DNA from: Cydia pomonella
Lineage: Eukaryota; Arthropoda; Insecta; Lepidoptera; Tortricidae
DNA: 64,000 nucleotides
Assembly (NCBI RefSeq): GCF_033807575.1
Contig: NC_084721.1
Location: 2,480,001-2,544,000, forward strand
Direction of reading: 5' to 3'
Made by a program: the position numbers and the translations under genes. This document shows, piece by piece, positions 52,887 to 63,690 of this stretch. Below the pieces are notes generated by a model. The model did no database searches. It was not told the origin of the DNA and saw only the letters and a program-made list of their open reading frames with translations. How positions within the stretch are numbered: the stretch's first letter is position 1; each line of letters opens with the position of its first letter.

Positions 52887-52896
52887 TATGCTCGTA

Positions 52897-53460
52897 TGGA
52901 TGTGAATATCTAACGTTAAAAAAAATATATAAATAAAACTAATGTAGTATCGCGATTGCTTTCGCCTTATTATTGATAAACGTATTATATTATTCATTAA
53001 CAAATGGGTGAATCAACTTTTTTTGTTTTGTTATCCTGTCCCGTTGTCCAAGGGACAACAGTGGCACAGTTTGTTTGAAGAGACGTTGTATGCCGTTCTA
53101 TTAACATGCTTAGTAGGGGGCCCATTATGGACATTGGTTATAACGACCACAAAAACGCAAGTTTGATACATTTAAGTACCATAAAATCAGTATTTCAATG
53201 AACTTTTGTCCCCTGGACAACTAATAGTAACCATGGCAACGAGTGACGCTAAAAAGTTGATTCTCCCACATACAAAAGGAACTTAATCGACAAAATATAT
53301 ATCGGAATTGCTCACATTTCATAAATAAGTTCAAAAACGCGACTTACAGGGAGGGAGAACAACTATACATTTTTGTTCGAGCTGAAACTGATACCCTTAG
53401 AGCTCGCTTAGTCAATCAAAAATATAAAATTCAAGTGCAAAAAAAATAATACAAAAAGTA
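52897..53460. other. No gene recognised
   Basis: AT-rich sequence without frames or shared repeats. Confidence 0.4.
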
Positions 53461-53465
53461 ATGTC

Positions 53466-53540
53466 CGGGGATCGAACCCGGATCGGTGCTGATACCGCCT
53501 GTACCGTTTCTAAGCGGCTATATGCCAACGGCGCCATTAT
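53466..53540 (-). repeat. tRNA-like segment (pseudo-tRNA or SINE head)
   Basis: On the minus strand GGCGCCGTTGGCATATAGCC ... ATCCGGGTTCGATCCCCGGA has a perfect T-arm (CCGGG-TTCGATC-CCCGG) and hence a good B box. The acceptor arm does not pair and the D-arm is weak, so a functional tRNA gene is unlikely. Confidence 0.45.
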
Positions 53541-53703
53541 AATGAAATTCGACTTCTTATTCTCGCGAATTAATTTAAACAAGAGGCCGTGGCGGAAAAA
53601 TCTTACACTTTTTTTCGCCTAGCTTAGCTTTCTAATAAGCTGTTTACCTCATATATGTAACAGACCTTATGAAGAGCATACTCATATCAATCTTTGAGAT
53701 ATA

Positions 53704-53798
53704 ACAATAAATAAATAAATAAATATTATAGGACATTATTACACAAATTACATTAATACACAACAACAACAACAACACAAACAACAACAACAACAATT
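53704..53798. repeat. SINE A scrap and (CAA)n microsatellite
   Basis: ATTATAGGACATTATTACAC (53724-53743) is the 3' edge of SINE A. About 12 CAA/CAAA units follow at 53761-53798. Confidence 0.65.
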
Positions 53799-53799
53799 T

Positions 53800-55425
53800 A
53801 ACGCTTTTTATCAATATTTTCTTAGGAAAACACCATTTTACGTTGAATGTCGTCTGTAGGCTATAGGGACCGTGCGCGTTGGAGGGTCTGCCATTGCCAT
53901 CTTGTGGCCTGAATCGGAACCATACACATGTACATTTACACGTCACGTGTTTTCTTGTGCATAGTAGGTTCTGCTATCTTGTGGGCTACGTCGGAACAAT
54001 AATCATCACATTTACGCGTCGCGCCAAAAATCTGACGGCTCCTGTGCTGCCTCCTACAATTCCATGCACGCTCCCTATATACCTTTAATAATTTACAATA
54101 ATTTACATAGACTTTGTACTTGTTTAATTTGTTATAAATCTTGCAATATAATTTTAGAACGACCATCAAACAACAAAATAACTAAATTCATAATAAAAGC
54201 TTAACAAAAACATAACAACTATTTTGACTTAATGAGAAACGGATCTATCGCTAAAAAACTATAGAAACAATTGACAGTCAAGCTCTATGGTCCGATATTC
54301 CAAAAAGGCGCGTTTGGAAAACGATTGCGATCCGTCGACGCCGGGTGCATTGATTATGCATTATCTGTCTGCACCTGCCAATGGAAATACGGTCTGTAGT
54401 GGTCAATGGAAATACGATGTTCAGGGTGGAAAAAACTAACACTGTGAAGAATAGAATCAGACGTTACTTTACGGAAATCCATACTAATTAAAACAAAAAA
54501 TATTACTGTGCTAATTCGCGAAAAGATAACGTGATACTCAACCAGTGCTAACCTGTTATACTTACTTGTGTATTTTACATGCAATTAATGTCCCCACCCT
54601 CCCATCGCAAAAAAATACGGAAATAAATATAACAACCCATCATCACCAAAAGTACAAAACTCAAAACTCTTGGAGTTAAGACTAACACTCTGAGCAAGTG
54701 CGCCAAATATCATCATCTTCCTGGCTTTGTCGTAGTGTAAGTTGTAGCCAAATGTTAGCTGATGAAATTGACTTTTAAGTAACGACTTTAACCCATTTAA
54801 AGTACATCATAGCTATCGTTTGAATTTGATTTGTAATGTTCTACAGTAAGTATTTCCCTTACGCTGGTGTGTTGAAAAACCTTGTGTCTGACTCGGTCGC
54901 AAAGTTTGTTTCGCCCTCGTGCCTTGAAACTCAAGATTTCCCATTTCGAATTTCAATTTCGAAATCTTTCGCTTGCTCGGTTATTTATCAATATTGGCAC
55001 GAGGGGTAAAACAAAAACTTTGCTCCCTTGTAAAACGACTTAATTTTTTGTCGACGACATTTTGACTTAATACTACTCCTAAAATTTGTCGCTAAGAAAA
55101 ATATATCACGTATGCTGCAATCCTTTTCTTTGTTCAAATAATGGAAAGAAAAGAAAAGGATCAGAAGTTTGTAAGATTCTGAATCACCAGTGTCAGATGC
55201 AGCTTACTGCAAAGTTTCTTTTTCGCGCTGGAAACAGAAAAAGATTTATCGCGCGCCAAAATATTTTAGTTGATGTGTGCAAAAACTCTTTTCTTTGTCG
55301 AGTTATATTTTGAAATGTTCGAAGTGGTCTGTCATTTTATAAAGGACCAAAAACCAGATATAATGAAAAGTGTTATGGCGCGGTGGCTTATATATCTCTG
55401 TAATTATAATACTTATTGTAATTAT
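53800..55425. other. No gene recognised
   Basis: Short frames only. A paired AATGGAAATACG repeat occurs at about 54380 and 54406. 54880-55040 looks like old dispersed repeat. Confidence 0.4.
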
Positions 55426-55427
55426 TA

Positions 55428-55500
55428 GCTCAGGACCGGGTCAAGTGGCGCACTGGAAGAGAGGCCTATGCTCAGCAGTAGCCGATAAAGGGCTGATATG
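55428..55500 (+). repeat. RTE-type LINE 3' terminus
   Basis: GACCGGGTCAAGTGGCGCAC TGG ... AGAGAGGCCTATGCTCAGCA GT ... GGGCTGATATGATGAA is the degenerate end of an RTE-like LINE (the WRxxKRGLCSAVADKGLI-type coding end plus a TGATGA tail). Confidence 0.55.
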
Positions 55501-55702
55501 ATGAATTATAATACTTATATATAGTTTTGATATCAATGTATAGAGGAAAGTAGCCTTTACTAGGAAATGCTTCTGCAGCTGTAATAGACGGTGCTGATTT
55601 TACGCATTCGGAGCCAAAAATACCCCTATTAGCAGTGTTTACTTAGTAATTACTCATCAGTCCATTAACCTATTTCAATGAAATTGGAGAGATTTGATTA
55701 AG

Positions 55703-55850
55703 CACTGATCTCTTGGACGCTTCGGGCCTTAGGCCCCACGCGGAGCTCGGCTTTCGGCCTTGGCATTAACACTTGCACTATTGTTCTCTATTTTAGCACT
55801 GATCTCTTGGACGCTTCGGGCCTTCGGCCCTACGCGTTGTCCACACAACG
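55703..55850. repeat. Local duplication of a GC-rich 38-mer
   Basis: GCACTGATCTCTTGGACGCT TCGGGCCTT is present at about 55703 and 55796, about 93 bp apart, each followed by CGGCCC/AGGCCC CACGCG-like sequence. The function is unknown. Confidence 0.65.
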
Positions 55851-56204
55851 TTTCATATAAACCATTGCGGCTGTGTCCCTGACACAGCCTATCCCCATTT
55901 TTGCCTAAGCAAAATCCTATTACCTAGTTAAGACAACATAGTGGTTTAATTTTCGTGACTAATACATTTAATCCAAGCTAGTTCTATTATATAATCATGT
56001 GCATGTTCTAACCAAGTTAAATTAAAATAGTTTCGAGAGCGAGTCACGAACGAGCAAACTGAAACTTGAGTATTAATAAACTGCTTTTCATTAGACCACC
56101 TAATACTTAACTGTTATTAGTTCAAAATACTAAAACAGAAAATGGAGTTAAATGTATTTATAGAAACTCAACTGCTTGCAGAGTACACGCTCAAACACAT
56201 TCGT

Positions 56205-56350
56205 CTATAAGTAACAACAGGGAAAAACAACTAGACCCTACTCATAGTGTTGTGTTCCTACTCATAGTGTTGTGGTTTATAAGTAACAACAACTAGACCC
56301 TACTTCATAGTGTTGTGGTTTATAAGTAACAACAACTAGACCCTACTTCA
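56205..56350. repeat. ~51-bp tandem repeat containing LINE tail Z words
   Basis: Units contain TATAAGTAACAACAACTAGA CCCTACTTCATAGTGTTGTGG; two to three copies occur. CTAGACCCTACTCATAGTGT is also an internal segment of the family Z LINE tails, so the array was probably seeded by such a tail. Confidence 0.7.
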
Positions 56351-57204
56351 TTGTGATAGTTGAGGAGAACGATTATATTTATTACATACACACAAAGCTA
56401 CATGAGATAATTAATTGCATGAACGAATGAGTGACTGTGATTTAATTGCACGATATGTATGTAAGCCATTCTAAATAATAATGACTAGTGGCAAATAATG
56501 ATAGAGGAATTGAAACTAAAATAATGATGACATTTTGTACCTTGTCACAGTGACAAACAACATGAAAGTCGCTAGAGATCTCATATCATACTATTGTCAC
56601 TGTATCAAGGTACGAAATGGGTCACATATTAAATCTTTTGACTACATCTACCCTATACGTGTTTAGGATTATTCCGTTCGATATGGATTAGACTTAATTC
56701 CTTAATATTGGAACAAATTGAACGCGACTAAGCAGATCTGGCAATTCACAATAATATCTCCGCCTGCGCTACGCGCTTTAAGTACATTAAGAGCAATTCC
56801 TAGCTGAGCAACTTTTCAAATCTCGAATTTTTGAAGCTATGTTTCTGTCGCGCTGCGGTGGGCGGGAGCCGGAGCTATCTAAGTGTGAGTGCGCGCACAC
56901 AGACGCGAGACTCGTGCGCTCGCTCATTGCGCGCCGTTCCGTCGACATCGCCCGCGAGCCGGACGGAATTTATTCTGCGCTGCCCGACGCAAGTTGTTTT
57001 TGTTGTTACCACGTAATATTGTTTTTCATTTTTATATTATACTGTATCTATTACACCCTAATACCAAACACCCTATCACCTGTACTAAATGTATTTTACA
57101 CCTATGATGACGAAATAATAATTGATTGATTGATTGATTGATATTAATTACCATATAGGTAAAAACTGCAAAAAAGAATGATGTCTCAGCTTCGGTTGTC
57201 GTCG
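56351..57204. other. CpG-rich patch, possible promoter; no clear gene
   Basis: 56855-57000 is strongly CpG-rich in AT-rich surroundings (CTGCGGTGGGCGGGAGCCGG, TCGCCCGCGAGCCGGACGGA) and has a GC-box-like GGGCGGG. Three overlapping frames exist, none with a recognised domain. TTGA repeats lie at 57120-57142. It could be a host promoter or first exon on either strand. Confidence 0.35.
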
Positions 57205-57342
57205 TACAGTCAAGTGCAAAAATATGTATCGAAAGAATCGTCTCATAAATATGGTACTACGCTCTTATTACACTGGAATAAGATGCTATGGGACATATTT
57301 TTGAGTAAGATGTGTACACCCATATTTTTACACTTGACTGTA
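57205..57342. mobile_element. TA-flanked MITE
   Basis: CAGTCAAGTGCAAAAATATG at the left and (inverted) CAGTCAAGTGTAAAAATATG at the right, with TA on both sides. It has the same CAGTC start as the MITE in the SAM gene but is otherwise different. It has no frame. Confidence 0.8.
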
Positions 57343-57344
57343 CC

Positions 57345-58325
57345 TATCCGTATCAGTAAGTTGGGAGTGATCATGGTGTGTTGTGAAATTTTGTAAGTAG
57401 GTATAAATATACCTATGGTTAAACTACAATCTATTTAACTTGTAGTACGATGGGGCTAAACTTGGGCCGCCTTATTGAAGAACGTTTATATCGCAACAAT
57501 GACAATCTGGGTAAAGTATGTTGGGGTAATGCCGAACAATTTTGGGACCAATTGAGAGAACTCGTGAAAAAATGATTTTTCGAGATCTCAACACGTGACA
57601 GATTCTTGAAGTACGTAGCGAATCGTTAAATAATAACCGTAGATTCGGCCTGAATTTTGGTAACCTTCAATATAGAACGGTTTTAGTTTTGTACCTGTGT
57701 AAAGATGAGACATACTTTTTTTTAGGGTAACGTGTGTTTTGCCATCAAGGGAGAACATTGGATGGTGAAAAAAGTTGCTTCTAATGGAAAGAGAATAAGG
57801 TATCACAAAGAAATAGGTCCGGTGTCTACCCTTTTGTATCCGATGTTAACCCGGATACAAAAATTGGTAAAATTGTGGCTCTCAAACTTTGATACTTATG
57901 TCATAAGGCAATTTGATAAGTAAACAATGTGCTAAGAAACCTCTAGATTGTAAGGTTTACCCGAAGTAATAAAAAAAAACCACTAAAATAATAGATACGT
58001 TGCGTAGTTTTGACAATTTAAGATTTCGTGAACTGTACAGGTTTAGGGAAAGTGTAAATGTATTGTTTATTGAATGGAATGTACTGGAAGATATTAAGTA
58101 CTTAAGTAGGAGGGACAAAAATCAAAATAAAAAATAATCGTGCCCAGTCATTTTTAATGAAGGTCGCCAAAAAAATAAGAATCAAACTTAGAAATCAAAA
58201 ACACTAAGTAGTTCTTTAAAAAGGTCAAGGTCACTGAGAGCCCATCTTGAAGTATGGAAAATAATTAAAATTGCGATTTTGTTGGTTTAATTTTGCAATT
58301 ATGTATATATATATATATACATATA
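57345..58325. other. No gene; ends in TA microsatellite
   Basis: No recognised coding sequence. The stretch ends in (TA)n at 58302-58327, the insertion target of the foldback element. Confidence 0.4.
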
Positions 58326-58327
58326 TA

Positions 58328-58881
58328 TGTTACTGTAAAAGCCCGAAGTACGGTAAAACCTAGGATATACCGGTAAGACCTAGGTTTTACCGATGCCGAT
58401 CGGTAAAAGCCCGAAATGTGAGATAATTATTGTTCACTTCGGGCTTTTACCGACATGAATTTGGTAAATCCTAGGTCTTACCACGTCGATCGGTAAAGGT
58501 TGAATCATCCACTGGTTCTTGAAATTATTAGATGAAAATCTTGTATCAGTGTAAGGGGCGTTACATGTAGCGCCATTTAGAGTGATGCTTCGTATTGTTT
58601 TGGCTATTTTACTAGTCATATAGATCTAGGTCTTTCGGTTTTGCTGAAGGTGAGAGTGAACTCTACTCACTGCAAATTCGAGAGCCGTGAGTAGGGATGT
58701 AGAAGTCCTGAGAGCAGAGTAATGTGTGTCACATACCCTTTGTAAGCAATATGCCCAGTTGGTGGGAATTTTCGGGCTGTAGCTAGCCGCTGTAATGGGT
58801 AACAGAAACGCGTTCCGTATGTGCTTTGTTTTCCAGATGACTAGGGTGCACTGCATAATGCAGAGATTATCATATCGCGAA
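58328..58881 (+). repeat. Left inverted arm with CCTAGG palindromes
   Basis: 58352-58371 (GGTAAAACCTAGGATATACC) and 58372-58391 (GGTAAGACCTAGGTTTTACC) are abutting 20-bp near-palindromes. 58402-58451 is a 50-bp hairpin with GGTAAAAGCCCGAA arms, and 58463-58482 (GGTAAATCCTAGGTCTTACC) is a third CCTAGG unit. Beyond that, the arm is unique sequence ending CATATCGCGAA. A 61-codon frame (58434-58619 minus) has a diverged partner in the right arm. Confidence 0.85.
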
Positions 58882-59315
58882 CGGTTGGCATCTTGACTAG
58901 GTACCAAGGTTTAGGTATAGTTTACAGTAAAAACAAATTAGGTATCTATTAATAGTTCTCGCCTGTTGAAGCGACTATGGCTGGGTTATCAAATGACACC
59001 CAGATGCTTTCAATTAAATCATTTTATTTTAATTAAAAAACCTTTTGCCAAGCGTGGGTCATGGTAGTGGTTCGTAAGGGAGAGAAATAAGCCTGTCTGG
59101 TTCCGTGGTATGTTGGTACTCCCCTGTCATGCTAGTTGGTCGTACCGAGGGCCGTTGGTTAGCCAGGAACGTCTTTAAGCGCCGTGGACAGCTGATGTTG
59201 ATGCGAATGGAGGCCTCTGCGTCCCTAGGAACTATTGGTACGGCCGGTCGGAACAAAGGAACCGCGCCGCTAAAGGGTTATTTGAACCTGAATCTTACAG
59301 CTCTATTATGTAAGA

Positions 59316-60470
59316 CTGCTGTCGACCGAAAGTGTGATTTTGTGTCTTAAGCAAGCTGTCAGGTACTACAAGGACAGGAACACGCCGATCTATGCGTGCT
59401 TTTTGGACTTGTCAAAGGCGTTTGACCTGGTTGTGTACAAGCTTATAAAAACGGGAGATTCCATTGAATATGTCGCGTTGTTTAAACATTGGTACAACAG
59501 CCAGGTCAACCGAGTGAGATGGGCGGGAGAGGAGTCTGACGAGTACAAACTACAATGTGGAGCGAGACAGGGAGGGCTAACATCCCTTCTCCTTTTCAAC
59601 GTCTACGTAAACGAGTTGATCGAGGCACTCAGCAGAGCACATGTCGGTTGCCATACAGGTGATGTGTGTTTTAACAATATAAGTTACGCTGACGACATGG
59701 CGTTGCTGGGGCCTTCGGCTGACGCGGTAGGATGGTCTAAAATAAAACACGGCCCAAAGTCAGCTTGTTATATTCAAAGCTCGTAAGTATAACCCGTCTA
59801 CGGAGCCGAGGATCATGTTGTGTGGCGTACCCCTAAAAGTTGTAGATCGCTTTAAGTATCTGGGGCATATGCTTACAACTGAATTGAATGACGATCTGGA
59901 TCTGGAAAGGGAGAAAAGAGCGACGGCAGTGAGAGGCAATATGCTTGCCCCCAGGTTCGCACGGTGTAATACATCAGTTAAATTGACGCTCTTTAGAGCT
60001 TACTGTCAGACTTTTTACATGTGCAGCCTGTGGGTGAAGTTTACACAACGAGCCTATAACCCATTGCGCGTTCAATATAATAACATCTTAAGGATGCTGT
60101 TGCGGCTGCCGAAGCACTGCAGCGCGTCCGGCATGTTCGCTGAGGCGCGAGTAGATGACTTTTTTGCCATCAGGCGGAAAAGAATCGCCTCCATGCTGAG
60201 ACGGGTGCGCGGCAGCAGCAACAGTCTACTCAAGGTGTTGGCCGAGCACCTCGACTGCCATGTTATAAAATTTGGGTGGAGGTGGCAATTGGGAGAGCGA
60301 AATAGAGTATGGTAACCTACGCCCCTACTCTCCACACATCTTAGTGTTTAGTTATAAGTTCTTTTTTTTATTTTACTCTTAGTACCTAATTAGGATAGTT
60401 TTTAGTTTATACTAATAATCGTTATGGATCAGTGATCTGAAATAAAAGGTTTTTTTTTATTTATACCCAG
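59316..60470 (+). pseudogene. LINE RT remnant inside foldback element
   Basis: From about 59319 the plus strand encodes ESVILCLKQAVRYYKDR, then ACFLDLSKAFDLV (motif A), RQGGLTS (in place of PQGS) and ISYADDMALLGPSADAVGW (YADD at about 59689). An internal deletion removes most of the segment after YADD. A second frame (59770-60315) then gives VVDRFKYLGHMLTTELNDDL and a cysteine-containing thumb with LRVQYNNILRMLLRLPKHC. The stop at 60315 is followed by a 3'UTR with an A/T-rich end near 60465. This RT type is one I know from many lepidopteran genomes; its clade (RTE- or CR1-like) is not certain. Two frame breaks make it non-functional. Confidence 0.75.
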
Positions 60471-60589
60471 GGGTCGAGACGAAACTTAAATACGTCCTTT
60501 TCTACATATTAAAGGTTGTGCTAAACTATTTACTTTTATACCTAACATTTTATTCTGTAAGAAAAGGAGACACTTGACCTGTCCGACGC

Positions 60590-62073
60590 GTCGCGTGTGA
60601 TGTCACGGCGCGAAGCTCATGAACGCGACCGCACAGGACCGGACTCTAAAGCGACAGAGATGTCAGTGGGTCGCATCGAACGCCTAGGATTGAATGTGCC
60701 CCTCCCGAAGACTGAAGCAATTGTCTCCGGGGGACCTGGAAGGGCGCTACCTGAGGACTTAACTATAGCTGTTGCAGGTGAGAGGGTTCCGGTCAACTCA
60801 CACATGAAGTACCTGGGTCTTGTTCTTGACCGGAGGTGGAATTTAGAACAGGTTAGCGCCCCGAATCGTGGGTGCTGCCTCAGCCCTTAGCCGGCTATTA
60901 CCAAACGTGGGTGAGCCGAAAACCCCTTGTCGGCGCCTGTACGTGGGCGTTGTTCGGAGCATGGCCTTGTACGGGGCAAGAATTTGGGCAGACAGGCTCT
61001 TGGCTAAAGCCAAGCCTTTCCTAAGGAGTCCGCTGAGGGTGGTGACCTTGCGCATAATAAAGGCATACCATACGGTGTATTTCGCGGTGGCGTGAGCCCT
61101 GACAGGCACTCCACCCCGGGAGCTGGAAGCTAAAATGGTAGCTGGAAATTACAGTATGAGAGCAGAGGCCAGAGCGCGTGGAGAATGCCTCGACCCAGAG
61201 GAGGCGAAGAGAGAGCAACGACAGGCTGTCAAGAGACTGAGGGACCGCTGGAAGAGTGACCTGGAGGATTCCTTCTATGAAGTCCGCAGTAAAGGGGCTC
61301 TCCTCCCGTCATTCAACCAGTGGCTCGATAGAGAACACGGGGTGCCCAGCTACAGATTGACGCAGGTAACAACCGGATACGGTTGCTTCGGTCATTACCT
61401 GCATGAAATTAAGAGAGAACCAACGACAATCTGCCATGACACGGCCCAGCACACACTTGAATCGTGCAGGCGATGGGTTGTGGTACGCCAAAACATGGTG
61501 GTGGCAGGGGAAATCACGAGTGGGGACCTCTCGCTGCACGACGTCGTGTCAGCCATGTTGCGCAGCAAGAGGGCATGGAAGGAAGTTGAGGCCTTTTGCG
61601 AATCTGTGATTTCCCAAAAGGAAGCAGCGGAGCGGTTGCGCGAAGATAGTGCAGATGCGCTACCGCTCTCCGCTCGCTAGGGTCTCCTCCCTAGGTAGGC
61701 AATATGCCCTAGCCAACAGCTAGTTCCTCCCCCTCGTAGAGCCAGTGGATTGGGGGTCCCCACGGAACGGCTCTGCACGTGTGGGAGGAGAGCCAAGCGT
61801 CCTGGTGCTCTTCCTCATTGGCGCGGGTGTCCAACACAGGTCGGTCGGGCTGCCGAGGGGCGTCGCAGATAGAATGCCGCAAGCGATCCCATGACGCTCC
61901 CCTAACGGCAAAGAGGATGACACCGCAGGGGATGTTAGTGGGTATTCCCCTCCCCTTCCTCTGGCTTAGAGAGGGAGTAACGGGAGGAGTGAGTCCCACA
62001 TACCACCCCCCAATGGGCTTCCCCAGCCCGGGGTGAGATGCGTAAATGCATTTACCCCTGCGTCAAAAAAAAA
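60590..62073 (+). pseudogene. R1-clade LINE pol C-terminal half, frameshifted
   Basis: Three consecutive plus frames (60597-60870, 60868-61095, 61135-61680) are pieces of one protein: VGRIERLGLNVPLPKTEAIV, then MKYLGLVLDRRWNLEQ, LSRLLPNVG, CRRLYVGVVRSMALYGARIW, the basic ARARGECLDPEEAKREQRQA region, then GYGCFGHYLHEIKREPTTIC, DTAQHTLESC (remnant of the CCHC knuckle) and AERLREDSADALPLSAR. This is the hallmark order of R1/TRAS/Waldo-type ORF2. A GC-rich 3'UTR (61681-62060) and a short A-tail (62065-62073) follow. RT motifs up to YADD are missing (5' truncation), and two frameshifts occur. It is distinct from the LINE just upstream. Confidence 0.8.
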
Positions 62074-62716
62074 GAGGACAGGGAGAACACGCTTATCATT
62101 CATGCTGTTGCTTTCCAGAATAACTATCCCGCGTGACCCTGACGTGACCCTGTCGCCTCTAAATGGCGATCCAAGTATGCCCCGTAGAATCATGCGTCCA
62201 TCTGGTCAAGAGGTGTTAGTTGCACCACCCACACCGACCCCCGAAAAATCCAGCAAAATGCAAAGGGCATTAATTATTACTCGTGCTGGAGTTCCAAGAG
62301 GCGATGGCCTCGCTCAGTACTGCCTGAGCTCCAGCGCGGTCCCTCGCCTTTGCTTTTTGCGACGCACTCGCTTAGGCGTACGACCCGTCGTCGTTGCGCT
62401 TCGAGCTACTGACTACTCTAATGTTATAAACTATACATGTTTAAAACAATTTGGAAAGCAACAAATTACTCTAAAGGCAACTTTCTCTTCACTCTTGGGA
62501 AATTTCCGAGCATATTCTTGGGAATGTTCTCGCGAGAACTTTCTCGAGCACTTTCTCGGCATTTTCTTTGTCCGTTTATTGAAGGAAACATACTTATTTA
62601 TTGGGATAATGTTCCTTTTTTTGCTCAAATTAAATCCGTATGTGTGTTTTATTGATATTAGTAAAGCGACCTGGTCTCGAAACAATATTTTAAACTTAAT
62701 AGAGCAAATTTCTCAT
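62074..62716. other. Unassigned interior of foldback element
   Basis: An open frame runs from 62033 to 62731 (232 codons) across the LINE A-tail into this region. Its N-terminal part is Pro/Arg-rich (VAPPTPTPEKSSK). It has no recognised domain and includes transposon tail sequence, so it is probably fortuitous. 62505-62560 has repeated TCTCGMGMRCTTT-type words. Confidence 0.4.
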
Positions 62717-63275
62717 TTCGCGATACGATAATCTCTGCATTATGCAAAGCACCCTAGTCATCTGAAAAGCGAAGCACATACGGAACGTGTTTCTGTTACC
62801 CATTACAGCGGCTAGCTACAGCCCGAAAATTCCCACCAACTGGGCATATTGCTTACAGAGGGTATGTGACACACTGTACATTACTCTGCTCTCAGGACTT
62901 CTACATACCTGCTCACGGCGTTCGAATTTGCAGTGAGTAGAGTTCACTCTCACCTTCAGCAAAACCGAAAGACCTAGATCTATATGACTAGTAAAATAGC
63001 CGAAACAATACGAAGCATCACTCTAAATGGCACTAAATGTAACGCCCCTTACACTGATACAAGATTTTCATCTAATAATGTCAAGAAACAGTGCATGATT
63101 CAACCTTTACCGGTCGCCGTGGTAAGACCTAGGATTTACCAAATCCATGTCGGTAAAAGCCCGAAGTGAACAATAATTATCTCACATTTCGGGCTTTTAC
63201 CGATCGGCATCGGTAAAACCTAGGTCTTACCGGTATATCCTAGGTTTTACCGTACTTCGGGCTTTTACAGTAACA
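62717..63275 (-). repeat. Right inverted arm with CCTAGG palindromes
   Basis: This is the inverted partner of 58328-58881. The palindrome units are present again near 63120-63139, 63150-63200 (hairpin), 63211-63230 and 63232-63251. The frame at 62984-63169 (plus) encodes the counterpart of the 61-residue frame in the left arm, with about ten substitutions. The outer end ...CAGTAACA abuts TA repeats. Confidence 0.85.
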
Positions 63276-63565
63276 TATATATATATAGTTGATATACAAT
63301 CTTTTTTTTTTGATAAAATGTAAGGATCGTATGTAAAGAGTAAAGTATATATATATAGGAAAAGAGAGCCCTCTTGAAGCATTTTAAGGAAACTAATTTC
63401 GAAGCCCTATCTCTATTTTGTATCCGAAACTAGCAATGTATGTATGCGTGCACATCTAAATATGCATCCGTATGTGTAGGTACTTTATTGCGAAAAATTG
63501 CTCATTTGCTATCTATTTCACTCGATTTTGTTATAAATTTCAACATGTATCATCATCCCTATACA

Positions 63566-63690
63566 ATATAAATACTCTTTATTGCACACCTCAATAAAAG
63601 AAAACAATACAAAAGAAAACATACACATAAGCACAGGTAAACAACATGCGGTCTTATCGCTAAAAGGCAACCTTTCGGTTGCGGAAATTA
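63566..63690 (-). repeat. LINE tail G copy
   Basis: AATACTCTTTATTGCACACC ... GCGGTCTTATCGCTAAAAGG matches 43785-43915 on the same strand and 35575-35745 inverted. Confidence 0.6.

Larger units (their letters stand above)
58328..63275. mobile_element. Foldback-type element with ~555-bp inverted arms
   Basis: The left arm (58328-58881) and right arm (62717-63275) are inverted copies over their whole length, starting TGTTACTGTAAAAGCCCGAA at both outer ends. Both ends sit in TA-repeat DNA, so a TSD cannot be defined. Each arm begins with an array of short palindromes (see the arm entries). The 3.8-kb interior holds remnants of two LINEs and no DNA-transposase frame that I recognise. Long ITRs with internal subrepeats are typical of foldback/Galileo-like DNA transposons; the superfamily is unassigned. 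Alternatively, the arms are two oppositely oriented copies of one repeat. Confidence 0.8.

Noticed and set aside
53466..53540. Functional tRNA gene on the minus strand
   Set aside because: The T-arm is perfect but the acceptor and D arms do not form; kept only as a tRNA-like segment.
62033..62731. 232-codon frame as a novel foldback protein
   Set aside because: It starts inside an R1-type LINE 3'UTR, crosses its A-tail and ends in the inverted arm. It has no recognisable domain and is best explained as chance.
58434..63169. Matched 61-codon frames in the two foldback arms (58434-58619 minus, 62984-63169 plus)
   Set aside because: They look conserved because the arms are copies of each other. 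The differences are mostly amino-acid changing, including non-conservative ones, so there is no sign of selection on a protein.
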